A stretch of DNA of 32,451 nt from Bryobacterales bacterium (GTDB taxonomy: Bacteria; Acidobacteriota; Terriglobia; Bryobacterales; Bryobacteraceae), in NCBI GenBank assembly GCA_003132865.1, contig PKYZ01000152.1, positions 6,024 through 38,474 of the forward strand, read 5' to 3'. Shown in pieces: positions 7,638 to 15,776 of this stretch. Under the pieces are notes generated by a model, which saw only the letters and a program-made list of their open reading frames with translations, was not told the DNA's origin and did not search any database. A program made the position numbers and the translations under genes. The number at the start of each line of letters is the position of its first letter. Position 1 is the stretch's first letter.

Positions 7638-8972
7638 CTACTGCTTTGCCCCGATGGCGAATAAGTGCTTGCCGCCGCGCATGTAGAGCACGCCGTCGGA
7701 AATCGCCGGCGTGGCCATCACGGTCTCGCCGATTTCGTTTTCGGCGAGCAGTTTGTATTCGGCGCCAAGCGCCAACACGTAGCTGTGGCCTTCCTCGTTC
7801 GTGATATAGAGGTGGCCGCCGGCGGCCACGGGCGAACTCGTAAAGCCGGACGTCCCGCCGCCCAGGCGCTGCTGATATTGGCGCTCTCCGGTGGCCATCT
7901 TATAAACGCTCAGCACTCCGGAGTCGAAACAGAAATAACCCAGGCCGTTGTCGAGCAACGGGGTCTGCATATAGTTGCCCCCGCGCGGTTCGGTCCAGGC
8001 GATCGCGGACTTGCTGTCCGTGATGTCGCCGGCCGCGTCGGCGCGTATCGCGTATATGGGCCGCCCCTTGCCGTGTGCGTTTGTAATGACTACCAGCCCG
8101 TCCTCGAAAACCGGCGTGGGAACCGGAATATCGCCGCCGCCCTTGAGGCTCCACAGTTCCTTGCCGGTCTTCAGATCGTATCCGGCGATGTGCCTCCATC
8201 CGTTCACTACCACCTGCCACCCTTTGGCCCCGTCCGCCGTGTAGGGCACTACGGCGGGCGAGCTGAACGTGGGCACATCGTTGCGCGGCGTGCGCCAGAT
8301 TTCCTTCCCGGTTTCGATATCGAGTGCCGCTACGAACGAACCCTTCTGCACGTCGGCCTGAATGACGACCATGTTTCCGTGGATCACGGGCGAACTGGCG
8401 AATCCCCACTGCGCGCCGGACGCCATGTAGAAGCCGGCATCCAGCACGCCGAAATCTTTCTTCCAAAGCAGCTTGCCATCCAGGTCGTAAGTGAACAGGC
8501 CCTCCGAGCCGAAAAATACGATCAGATGCTTGCCGTCGGTCGCCGGCGTCGGATTGGCGTGGGACGATTTTGGATGGCGCATGATCTTGGGCGGCCCGCT
8601 CACCGCCACGCGCTCCCACAGGATCTTGCCGGATTTGCGATCCAGGCAATACACGTTGAAGCTTTGCGCGGGTTCGCCCTTGACCGGCGTGATATCGCCA
8701 TACAGGCCGACTTTCAGCGACGACTCGCCGCTGGCCGGGAGCGCGCTGGTGACGAAGATGCGGTCGCCCCAAACGACCGGACTGGAGTGGCCCAAGCCGG
8801 GTATCGCGGCTTTCCAGCGGACGTTCTTGCCGGACTCGACGTTCCATTCGGTGGGAGGCGCGCCGGCGCCCACGCCGCTGGCGGAGGGTCCGCGAAACTG
8901 GGGCCAGTTTGCGTCGGAGGCGTCGGCCGCCAAAGCGGCAAAAGCCATCAGAAAAATCGTGCAGCGCTTCAT
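7638..8972 (-). CDS. Secreted PQQ-type beta-propeller protein (outer-membrane/BamB-like fold)
   Basis: 444 aa from ATG 8972, with a signal peptide (MKRCTIFLMAFAALAADA). Right after it comes NWPQFRGPSASGVG, the opening of a very common family of predicted secreted propellers in Acidobacteria and Planctomycetes. PQQ-like blades repeat the pattern xxDxxTGKxxW: LDRKSGKILWER, LDIETGKEIWRTP, YDLKTGKELWSLKGG, YKMATGERQYQQRL. The fold is usually a scaffold or sugar/metal-related binding protein; there are no alcohol-dehydrogenase catalytic residues, so an enzyme role is not supported. A weak in-frame start at 8993 is ignored. Last of three same-strand secreted-protein genes, 45 bp after the TIGR03437 gene. 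Confidence 0.85.
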   Translation of the reverse strand: MKRCTIFLMAFAALAADASDANWPQFRGPSASGVGAGAPPTEWNVESGKNVRWKAAIPGLGHSSPVVWGDRIFVTSALPASGESSLKVGLYGDITPVKGEPAQSFNVYCLDRKSGKILWERVAVSGPPKIMRHPKSSHANPTPATDGKHLIVFFGSEGLFTYDLDGKLLWKKDFGVLDAGFYMASGAQWGFASSPVIHGNMVVIQADVQKGSFVAALDIETGKEIWRTPRNDVPTFSSPAVVPYTADGAKGWQVVVNGWRHIAGYDLKTGKELWSLKGGGDIPVPTPVFEDGLVVITNAHGKGRPIYAIRADAAGDITDSKSAIAWTEPRGGNYMQTPLLDNGLGYFCFDSGVLSVYKMATGERQYQQRLGGGTSGFTSSPVAAGGHLYITNEEGHSYVLALGAEYKLLAENEIGETVMATPAISDGVLYMRGGKHLFAIGAKQ

Positions 8973-9017
8973 GGATGTCAGTATATCGAACAAGCACCAA
9001 CGCGGGCCGCCATTGCG

Positions 9018-10685
9018 TTACTGCTGGAAAGCTTCGAAGCGGTGGATATACCGCCACCACACCTGCCCGTTCAGCGAAAGGCCTTTTGGCGGCCAGAACG
9101 TTGAGAGTTGCGAGGGATCCGGATCGACTTCCACAACAATTTCGACCGGGACCGGCGACGGCGGGCTAAGGCAGATAAAGGAGAACTCGCCTGGGCTCAC
9201 AAACCAACTCAAGGTTCCATCGGACGCGTGGGCCTGGTAGAACCAGCCATAACTGTACGCTTCAAAGCCAGGCTGCTGTTGGACCAGCGACACAGTCACC
9301 CAGGAGTTCGGATCGCCCCCCGTCCAGTTGATCGTGAGGGGTTGGCAGAGAATCGATACTACCGACCCCTCCAAAGGGGTCGTGATCTGGATGTCGGAGC
9401 CGATCTGGGTGCTGGCCTGAAACGCTCCTACATCCCCGCCGCCGCTGGCCGCCACTGTGAACTTGCCGGCCTGGATGGAGCCCGGCGCGAGTGACACCTG
9501 GTATACCGAAATCCCGCTCACTTGTCCTTGTGGCAGGGGAATCTTAGGCGCCGGAGGTGGGCTGGGGCCATAAGCGCCGGGGCCATAAAAGACGGCAGCT
9601 TGTCCCTGTTGCTGTGGCACGATCGGTACCTGCGTCGGGCCGAGCCCGGGTCCCTGCATCGTGACCGTTCCGGCATCCAGGCTGCGATAGCCTGGAACTG
9701 GACACGAAGGACCAAAGTACGTGATGGATTGGCCGAAACCCAACCCCTCCGCAAAGGCTGGCGGAGATGGTATCCGGTTGCCGGGCGATGCCTGCAACGA
9801 GAGAGTCGTCGTGTCGGTCTCCGAGACGGCGTGCTGAACCGTAGTGGTGACTGTCTTCTCCCACGTGATCTGCCCATAACCGGCCACTGGCGGATCGGTG
9901 CAAGGTCCGCCCCCATTGTGAATCGCAATCGTGACCGGCTGCGTAATGAATCCGTCGATGATCTGGAGTGGTACGGCGCAACCCTCGCGCACGTTGGCCG
10001 GGATCTGCACGTTGAACTGATCCAGCCCGACATACCCGGGCGCAAGCCCGGCCCACACATTAGTTTGGGCCGGCACGGAATCGAACAGGGCGGTCGCATA
10101 CCCGCCTTCAGCCAAGGGCTTCAATGGTGTTACAACGCCGTCTGGCGCCGGACTCATGATCGGATAGATACCCGTTCCAAAGACGGTGATCCAGTCGCCC
10201 GGCGAGGCGCTGTTTTCGGGCGAGTTGAGTGAAGAACTGCCATCGGCGCCGACGTTGAGCACGGCGCCCTGCCCGCAGCCGCTGCCATCCATAGTGAAAA
10301 TCCCGACCGCGCGCCATCCCGTCTCCGAATACGGATCGCTGGTGCCCGCCGCCGTGGACACCACGATCGCCGGAGCCGTACCCACGCCGGGAACTTGGTC
10401 CCCGTACGACGGCATCTGAAAATTGATCTGCGTGGGGGAAACGTAGAGGAGCGGCGCCGCAATACCGTATCTTGTCACGGTGGTTCCACCGAGTTGCCTG
10501 GGAAGTGGGAATGCGTTCGCGGCTTCGACCGACGCGGCCAGGTTCGTCCCGAATATCGTGGCGATAGCAACATCGGCGTCGGTTGTGGTTTGGTAGCTCG
10601 CGGCGTTCACCACGCTGGAGATGACCGGTTTTTGGCACCATGCCGCGACGGGTATGATCGCCAAGCTAATCAGCGCGCGCTTCAT
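9018..10685 (-). CDS. Secreted protein with TIGR03437 domain and C-terminal Kre9-like region
   Basis: 555 aa from ATG 10685, preceded by AAGAGGT at a good distance. Signal peptide MKRALISLAIIPVAAWCQ. Residues about 20-255 match the TIGR03437 pattern known from many Solibacter paralogues: SSVVNAASYQ, ATIFGTNLA, LPRQLGGTTVT, PLLYVSPTQINFQMP, then PGDWITVFGTGIYPI and GLAPGYVGLDQFNVQIPA. The rest is less familiar. A proline-rich stretch (GPGAYGPSPPPAPKIPLP) precedes ITTPLEGSVVSILCQPLTIN and WTGGDPNSWVTVSL, which resembles the Kre9/KNH cell-wall domain (ITxPxxG...ItWtGGdP). It is probably an exported, cell-surface or extracellular protein. Its function is not known. The in-frame region upstream to 10949 is not credible coding sequence. 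Confidence 0.8.
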   Translation of the reverse strand: MKRALISLAIIPVAAWCQKPVISSVVNAASYQTTTDADVAIATIFGTNLAASVEAANAFPLPRQLGGTTVTRYGIAAPLLYVSPTQINFQMPSYGDQVPGVGTAPAIVVSTAAGTSDPYSETGWRAVGIFTMDGSGCGQGAVLNVGADGSSSLNSPENSASPGDWITVFGTGIYPIMSPAPDGVVTPLKPLAEGGYATALFDSVPAQTNVWAGLAPGYVGLDQFNVQIPANVREGCAVPLQIIDGFITQPVTIAIHNGGGPCTDPPVAGYGQITWEKTVTTTVQHAVSETDTTTLSLQASPGNRIPSPPAFAEGLGFGQSITYFGPSCPVPGYRSLDAGTVTMQGPGLGPTQVPIVPQQQGQAAVFYGPGAYGPSPPPAPKIPLPQGQVSGISVYQVSLAPGSIQAGKFTVAASGGGDVGAFQASTQIGSDIQITTPLEGSVVSILCQPLTINWTGGDPNSWVTVSLVQQQPGFEAYSYGWFYQAHASDGTLSWFVSPGEFSFICLSPPSPVPVEIVVEVDPDPSQLSTFWPPKGLSLNGQVWWRYIHRFEAFQQ

Positions 10686-10788
10686 GGGAATTTCGACCTC
10701 TTGCCTATTACCTCCAAGGGTACTCCTTTTCGCGGTGGCCAGACTGTCACCACGAGCGGAAACGGTACTAACTGCTCGGAGAGCCGGG

Positions 10789-12123
10789 CTACCTCCCCAG
10801 GTCGTATGCCGCGATGGTCTTTCGGTCCCGCAAGTAGAGCCGCGTGCCCACCAGCGTGGGCGGCGTCCAGGAGATGCTCTGCAGCACGGATGCCTTCGAA
10901 AGCACCTCGAACTTCTGGGGAGTCGCCCGGCACAGGGCCAGCGTGCCATCCTGGTCGGCGAGTATCAGCTTGCCATCCGCCCAGAGCAGTTGCGCCTTGG
11001 CAAAACTGCGATCCTGCCACACGATTTTCCCGGTCTTCAGCTCCACGGCACTCATGAAGACGGGCCCGTCGTAGCCCCGCGATATGTACACATAACCGTC
11101 GCGCTGGATAGCGGTCCCGATGTGCAGTTGGACGTGCGGATCGTACCAAAGCTCGTCCACCTTGGTCTTCCCGCCGGACTGGCTCAGGTGCAGCACGCGC
11201 GCGCCCGTACCGTATGCTGAAGCCACGAACAGCAGATTGCCCGGCGCCCACACGGGAGTGCTCACGGCCAGTCCATAATTGGTGACGTGCTCGTGTGTCC
11301 AAAGGAGCGCGCCATTGTCGGGATTAAAGCCGAACACCGTCTTGGCCGCCAGGGCGACGACCTGCGGCTGGCCATCCACGTTGACCAGCAGGGGCGAGGA
11401 GTGCGAATTCGTGAATTGCAGCGCCTTCCAAACCACCGCGCCATCGCTCTGGCGAAACGCGATCACGCCATCCCCGTTGCCGCCGGCCTGGTAGATCAGC
11501 GTGTCCTTGTAAGGCAGTCCGTGGCAGGCGTAGCCGAATTTGAGCTGCGTGGCGTGGAACTCGCTGTACAAGTCATGCGACCATTTCGGCTTGCCGGCCT
11601 TCTTGTCCAGGGAATGGATCTTGCCGGTACCGCTGGCCGTGACCACGCGATCGCCCACTACCTGCGGCATTGCGTAGGGACCCGGTCCTACCGCTTCCGA
11701 ATAGTCGTTTGTAAACGGATTCTCATATTCGTATTCCCAGAGCGTCTTGCCGGTGGCTGCGTCCAGGGCCGTGATGACGTCGCGCGAATTCCGGCGAAAC
11801 GCGGTGTACAGGACGCCGCCCTCCTCGGCGACAGCGGAATAGCCGTCGCCCAACGGACGGCTCCAGACCCTCTTCGGGCCGTCCGCGGGCCAGGAGTCCG
11901 CCAGGCCCGAGGTATTGACCAGAAAATCGCGGTTCTTGCCGCCCCACACCGGCCAATCCTCCACGATGGCCGGCGGCTTGGCCGCGGTCTTCTTGGCCGC
12001 CGCGGACTTCTTGGCTGCGGCGCTTTGGTGGGCGGTCTGCGCCGAAAGCGCTAGAGCCGCGAGAGACACAGTTAGGGCGATCGAGGTATACCGCATGTTT
12101 CGATTGGACGCGCCCGCACGCAT
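10789..12123 (-). CDS. Secreted PQQ-type beta-propeller protein, second copy
   Basis: 444 aa. An N-terminal signal sequence (RYTSIALTVSLAALALSAQT) is followed by a Lys/Ala-rich linker (SAAAKKSAAAKKTAAKPP), then a propeller starting DWPVWGGKNRDF. Blades show the PQQ-repeat pattern: LDAATGKTLWEYEYE, LDKKAGKPKWSHDL, FRQSDGAVVWKAL, FNPDNGALLWTHEH, VELKTGKIVWQDR. Same fold as the protein at 7638-8972 but clearly diverged. ATG 12123 has GGAA 4 nt upstream; ATG 12096 is an alternative that shortens the n-region of the signal peptide. It starts only 54 bp from the divergent kinase gene and is the first of a same-strand trio of exported proteins with gaps of 103 and 45 bp, possibly one transcript. Confidence 0.83.
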   Translation of the reverse strand: MRAGASNRNMRYTSIALTVSLAALALSAQTAHQSAAAKKSAAAKKTAAKPPAIVEDWPVWGGKNRDFLVNTSGLADSWPADGPKRVWSRPLGDGYSAVAEEGGVLYTAFRRNSRDVITALDAATGKTLWEYEYENPFTNDYSEAVGPGPYAMPQVVGDRVVTASGTGKIHSLDKKAGKPKWSHDLYSEFHATQLKFGYACHGLPYKDTLIYQAGGNGDGVIAFRQSDGAVVWKALQFTNSHSSPLLVNVDGQPQVVALAAKTVFGFNPDNGALLWTHEHVTNYGLAVSTPVWAPGNLLFVASAYGTGARVLHLSQSGGKTKVDELWYDPHVQLHIGTAIQRDGYVYISRGYDGPVFMSAVELKTGKIVWQDRSFAKAQLLWADGKLILADQDGTLALCRATPQKFEVLSKASVLQSISWTPPTLVGTRLYLRDRKTIAAYDLGR

Positions 12124-12177
12124 TTTGTTCCGGAATCGCGGGCGTTGTTCTAATGGGGAGCGCTATCCTATAAGAAA

Positions 12178-13710
12178 ATGATTGGCACCGAGATCGGGAA
12201 TTACCGGATCGTCGAAAAGATTGGCGCCGGCGGCATGGGAGTAGTCTACAAGGCCATCGACACCCACCTTGACCGTGTGGTGGCGGTCAAAGCCCTCAGC
12301 CCCGAATTTTCCGGAAATCCCGCGTTGCTGGAGCGTTTTCGCGGAGAGGCGCGCGCACAGGCGCAACTGAATCACCCCAACCTGGCCACCCTGTATGCCT
12401 TTCTGGTGCAGGACGACGTCGCCTACATGGTGATGGAATTCGTGGATGGTGAGACGTTCCATGCGATGGTGGCGCGCCGCGGCCCCATCCCCGCCGAGGA
12501 GGCCGTCCCGCTGTTCCGCCAGGCGCTGGCGGGGATCGGCTATGCGCATCGCCTGGGCATTGTGCACCGCGATATCAAGCCCAGCAACATCATGCTGAAC
12601 CGCGAGGGCGTCGTGAAGGTGATGGACTTCGGGCTCGCCAAAGTCGCCGGCGGTCACGGAGTGACGCGCACCGGGGTGCGGTTGGGAACGGCTTACTACA
12701 TGTCGCCCGAGCAGATACTCGTTAAGCCGGTGGACCTCCGGTCGGATATTTACTCTCTGGGGGCGACCCTGTACGAGATTCTGACGGCCCAGGCGCCCTT
12801 TCACGCGGACAGCGAGTTCCAGATACTGAACGATCACGTGAATACCCCGCCTCCGCCGCCAACGCGGCTGCATCCTGAAATCCCCAGCGGCGTTGAACAT
12901 GCCGTGCTGAAGGCGCTGGCCAAGAATCCGGACCAGCGCTTCCAGACCGCGGAGCAATTCAGCGCGGCGCTGGAGCACCCCGAGGACTTCTATTTGGCCG
13001 CCACCGTGGCGGACGCGGCTCCGGTGGCGCCGGATCGTAGGGTCAGCGTCGCTCCGGCCCCAGCGACTCCGACGGCTCCGGCAAAGCCGCCGTTCTGGAC
13101 CCGGCCGCGCAGGCTGCTGGCCGGCTGCGGAGGAGCGCTCGTTTGCCTGCTCGCGGGATGGCTGATTTTCCGGCCGGAGCCTCAGCCGCAAATCATGGTT
13201 CAGCCGCCGCCTCCGCCGGTGAGCGCTACACCAGCGCCGGCGCCCGCGGCGCCCCCGGCTCAGCCTGCCGAGACCGCCGAGACACCTCCGCCCGTGAGTC
13301 CTGCGCCACCGCCCGTGAAGCCCGCGCCACCGGCCGGCGGAATCGTCGTACCGGCCACCACGCGCATTTCCGTTCACACCGTCGATCCTATCGATTCCAA
13401 GGCCAGCCGCGTCGGTCAGGAATTCCTGGCGAAGCTGGCGGCTCCAGTGAAAGTGAAAGACCGCGAAGCCTTCCACACGGAAGACGAGGCGCACCTTCGG
13501 CTGGGAGAAACAGCCAGCCAAGGGCATTCAGGAAAGCCGGAATCGATTCTGGAGTTGGTCTCCATCACCACGGGCGGCCAAAACTATGCCGTAAGTTCAG
13601 CGCCGTTTCTGATCAAAGGTGGGTTCTTGCGCAAGAAGCGGGTGGCGCCGGGAACGCAGATCGAGTTCACATTGAGCGCGCCGGTGACCGTGACCGCGCC
13701 GTCCTCTTAG
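12178..13710 (+). CDS. Membrane Ser/Thr protein kinase with extracytoplasmic C-terminal domain
   Basis: 510 aa. The kinase domain (9-270) is complete: glycine loop IGAGGMGVVYKA, K38, E57, catalytic HRDIKPSN (D132, N137), DFG at 150-152, and YYMSPEQ with DLRSDIYSLG. A juxtamembrane stretch leads to one transmembrane helix (about 313-331, LLAGCGGALVCLLAGWLIF). Beyond it are a Pro/Ala-rich spacer and a roughly 120-residue domain beginning VVPATTRISVHTVDPIDSKA, which resembles beta-rich domains in acidobacterial lipoproteins of the form VPAGTxLxVRLxxxIDSKxxxxGxxFxAxLxxPV. So it is a PknB-like receptor kinase whose outer domain is not a PASTA repeat. Substrates are not known. Transcribed divergently from the propeller gene at 10789-12123. 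Confidence 0.93.
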   Translation: MIGTEIGNYRIVEKIGAGGMGVVYKAIDTHLDRVVAVKALSPEFSGNPALLERFRGEARAQAQLNHPNLATLYAFLVQDDVAYMVMEFVDGETFHAMVARRGPIPAEEAVPLFRQALAGIGYAHRLGIVHRDIKPSNIMLNREGVVKVMDFGLAKVAGGHGVTRTGVRLGTAYYMSPEQILVKPVDLRSDIYSLGATLYEILTAQAPFHADSEFQILNDHVNTPPPPPTRLHPEIPSGVEHAVLKALAKNPDQRFQTAEQFSAALEHPEDFYLAATVADAAPVAPDRRVSVAPAPATPTAPAKPPFWTRPRRLLAGCGGALVCLLAGWLIFRPEPQPQIMVQPPPPPVSATPAPAPAAPPAQPAETAETPPPVSPAPPPVKPAPPAGGIVVPATTRISVHTVDPIDSKASRVGQEFLAKLAAPVKVKDREAFHTEDEAHLRLGETASQGHSGKPESILELVSITTGGQNYAVSSAPFLIKGGFLRKKRVAPGTQIEFTLSAPVTVTAPSS

Positions 13711-13829
13711 CGCCCGTGCAAGAACCGCTGCCTGACTCGTCTGCCCAGTTTCCGAGTGCCCCGTGACTCGTTCCCTGTGGCGTCCGAGCATCCCGTTCGA
13801 CCCGGAGCGATGAGGGGTGGGAGGCCGCG

Positions 13830-13892
13830 GTGGCGCAAAACAAACCCAAGCCTAAGAAAAATAGTACCGGAACAGCGGTAAAACATATATGA
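13830..13892 (+). CDS. Possible 20-aa lysine-rich peptide upstream of the redox gene run
   Basis: A GTG (13830) preceded by GGGAGG opens a short frame MAQNKPKPKKNSTGTAVKHI ending at TGA 13890-13892. It lies in the otherwise empty 253 bp between the kinase and the five-gene redox cluster, about 70 bp before the first cluster gene. It may be a leader peptide, a genuine small protein or chance. Only the ribosome-binding-like sequence and the skewed composition support it. Confidence 0.2.
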   Translation: MAQNKPKPKKNSTGTAVKHI

Positions 13893-13963
13893 TAATCAGT
13901 CTGGGCAGTACACTTCCGGGAGGTATGCCCGCCAATTCATATCACGCATTGAAAGGGGACCCC

Positions 13964-14836
13964 ATGGCAGCCAGCGCTTCGCAACCGATTTTCCCACCGA
14001 TTCCACCACCGTTCACGATGCCGTTCTTCTACGGATCCTTGACCTCCTTCTGGGTCTTCTACAAAGTGGATCCGGTCGCCGCGACGCCCTATCTGGAGGG
14101 CACCGGGCTGCAGTTGGCGACATTCGGCGATTCCGCGCTCGCCAGCCTCGATCTGCAGTTCTACACCGCCACCTACGGGATGCAGAGCAATTTCGCCAAG
14201 CCGCAGCCGATCCCTGGGATGAGCGTCACCACGGAAATCGAGTTCAACATTTGGGCTTACCCGGAAACGCACCAGGCGCAATACCCGGCGGGCATATCGG
14301 TTGACGATTTCATCATGGGTCAGGATCAGACGAAAACAATCGGCGGTTACCGTATTTGGGTGCCGTGCGACAACAAGTACGCCATCAAGGCGGGCAAGGG
14401 TGCATTTGGCGAAAACAAATTCTACACCCTGATGGACTTTACTACTCCGTGCGGCAACAACCCGGATCAAACCACGTGGTCGTATAAGTGCTACTCGCCC
14501 AAAGAGGGCGAGAAGTTCATTTACTCACTGGAGGCGGACGTGACCGGCACTCCCGCGGTGATCGCCAACCCGTCCGCGATTACGCTTTACGGCGATCTGG
14601 ACGGGCGGCTGGTGGGCTCCCACTGGAACCTGTTCGGCCAGTATGATACCTACTTCCTGAAGAAGGCCGCGCAAAAGAAAGTTACCCTGACTTACGGCGA
14701 CGGCAAACACAAGATGAAGGGCGACATGGAGAAGGTGATTGGTACGGCAGCGCCGTACGCCGTGCAGATCTACCAGTCGCGCGACTCCGCCGCTGAAAGC
14801 CGCGGTTTCTACGCCAACTACCCATCGCAGCCGTAA
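13964..14836 (+). CDS. Unrecognised 290-aa protein, first gene of the redox cluster
   Basis: ATG 13964 follows AAAGGGGA at a good distance; the frame is open further upstream, but that part looks non-coding. No signal peptide is visible. The protein is soluble-looking, rich in aromatic residues and Pro. Landmarks are FYGSLTSFWVFYKVDP, TEIEFNIWAYPETH, GGYRIWVPCDNKYAIKAGKG followed by AFGENKFYTL, and a C-terminal DSAAESRGFYANYP. The alternation of strands and the AIKAGKGAFGENKF turn are loosely reminiscent of the acetoacetate decarboxylase fold (AIAVGRE..YPKK), but I cannot identify a catalytic lysine, so this is only a hint. Twelve bases separate it from the next gene, and it is co-oriented with four further genes, so it probably acts on the same metabolite. 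Function not known. Confidence 0.7.
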   Translation: MAASASQPIFPPIPPPFTMPFFYGSLTSFWVFYKVDPVAATPYLEGTGLQLATFGDSALASLDLQFYTATYGMQSNFAKPQPIPGMSVTTEIEFNIWAYPETHQAQYPAGISVDDFIMGQDQTKTIGGYRIWVPCDNKYAIKAGKGAFGENKFYTLMDFTTPCGNNPDQTTWSYKCYSPKEGEKFIYSLEADVTGTPAVIANPSAITLYGDLDGRLVGSHWNLFGQYDTYFLKKAAQKKVTLTYGDGKHKMKGDMEKVIGTAAPYAVQIYQSRDSAAESRGFYANYPSQP

Positions 14837-14848
14837 GGGGGCAGACGC

Positions 14849-15244
14849 ATGTACACGTTAATTGCGAAGTGGTACATACAGGCCGACGACAACGACAAAG
14901 CCAAGGCCGTGCTGCAAGCGCTCCGCGAGCTCGCCGCGCAGGTGGAAGCGCAGGAGCCCGACACGTGGATGTACCTGGTGCACACCGGCAACCAGGAGGG
15001 CTCGACTCCGCCTCCCGCGCCCGGCGAGGTCGTTTTCGTGGAGGCCTATAAGGACTTCAACGCCTTGCTCCAGCACGTCAACGGCAAACTGTTCCAGACT
15101 TTCGTCAGCCAATACGGGGCCGATTTCGTGCCGGAGATGGTGCCCAACAAGGGCCCCTTTTTGCTGGTGGAGGGCCTGGCGCGCCTTGCCGGATTCGTGC
15201 GGCCGCAGGCGGCCGAGAGCACGGCAAAGGTAACCGTCCACTGA
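14849..15244 (+). CDS. Small ABM-domain-like protein (dimeric alpha/beta barrel)
   Basis: 131 aa with AAGGGGG before the start. The pattern MYTLIAKWYIQADDNDKAKA, then VLQALRELAAQVEAQEPDTWMYLVHTG and VVFVEAYKDFNALLQHVNGK, follows the antibiotic-biosynthesis-monooxygenase/YgiN fold: strand, helix, strand with a tyrosine-containing hairpin, then EAYKD-x-LxxH and a helix. Members oxidise polyketide anthrones or quinols without a cofactor, degrade haem, or act as small helper proteins. The C-terminal tail (GLARLAGFVRPQAAESTAKV) is longer than usual. Placed between the unknown 290-aa protein and the dehydrogenase subunits, it may finish or quench an oxidation step. Enzyme activity is inferred from the fold only. 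Confidence 0.7.
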   Translation: MYTLIAKWYIQADDNDKAKAVLQALRELAAQVEAQEPDTWMYLVHTGNQEGSTPPPAPGEVVFVEAYKDFNALLQHVNGKLFQTFVSQYGADFVPEMVPNKGPFLLVEGLARLAGFVRPQAAESTAKVTVH

Positions 15245-15254
15245 AAGGAGTTGC

Positions 15255-15776
15255 ATGCAACCGATCCATCCGCTAGAGCAGTTTCTGAATCTCTCGGTCG
15301 TGCTCACCGGGTTCAATAAGGTGGAATTGCAGGCGGCCGGCGTAGGCCGCGAATACCTGAACCTGCTGATAGAAATGGCCGGCGACACATTGTGCTTCGA
15401 GTTGTGGGCCGAGACCCAGGCGATCTATGCGCAGCATGCCGGCCACGCTGCGCGGCTTGAGCGCGAAGTGAACCAGCGCATCCTGAAGAGCGCAAAATAC
15501 GCACCGCTGGCGCGCAACATCATTCTGCTGTGGTACAACGCCATCTGGTATCAATTGCCTCCCGATTGGACCACGCCGCACGGAGCCAACGCGCTGGACC
15601 AGGACCACGTGGTTTCCGCCAAGGCGTACCCCGAAGCGCTGATCTGGCGGGCCATCGGCGCTCACCCGCCGGCAGCCAAGCCGCAGGGTTTCGGTGCATG
15701 GGCGCTGCCGCCGGAAGGAGCGGAGGCCCCGGCCGCGAGCGCCCCGCCGAAAGCGGTGCGGGGAGGCAAAGCATGA
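15255..15776 (+). CDS. Small subunit of a GMC-type dehydrogenase (fructose/sorbitol dehydrogenase small-subunit-like)
   Basis: 173 aa behind a strong AAAGGAG. FLNLSVVLTGFNKVELQAA near the start, ILLWYNAIWYQLPPDW in the middle, and VVSAKAYPEALIWRAIGAHP then PAAKPQGFGAWALPP near the end match the small subunits that accompany FAD-dependent sugar and sugar-alcohol dehydrogenases (FLxLSxxLTGxxxL, ILxxWYxG, YxxALMWRxxxxxPP..CxGxxxxWxxPP). Those subunits usually carry a Tat signal and help export and stabilise the flavoprotein; no twin-arginine signal is present here, so the complex may stay in the cytoplasm. The gene overlaps the flavoprotein gene by ATGA, strong support for a complex. No cytochrome subunit is encoded nearby. 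Confidence 0.75.
   Translation: MQPIHPLEQFLNLSVVLTGFNKVELQAAGVGREYLNLLIEMAGDTLCFELWAETQAIYAQHAGHAARLEREVNQRILKSAKYAPLARNIILLWYNAIWYQLPPDWTTPHGANALDQDHVVSAKAYPEALIWRAIGAHPPAAKPQGFGAWALPPEGAEAPAASAPPKAVRGGKA

Noticed and set aside
7665..9104. 479-codon plus-strand frame opposite the first PQQ propeller
   Set aside because: Antisense shadow without recognisable motifs.
12163..13527. 454-codon minus-strand frame opposite the membrane kinase
   Set aside because: Arg-rich shadow; the kinase frame is certain.
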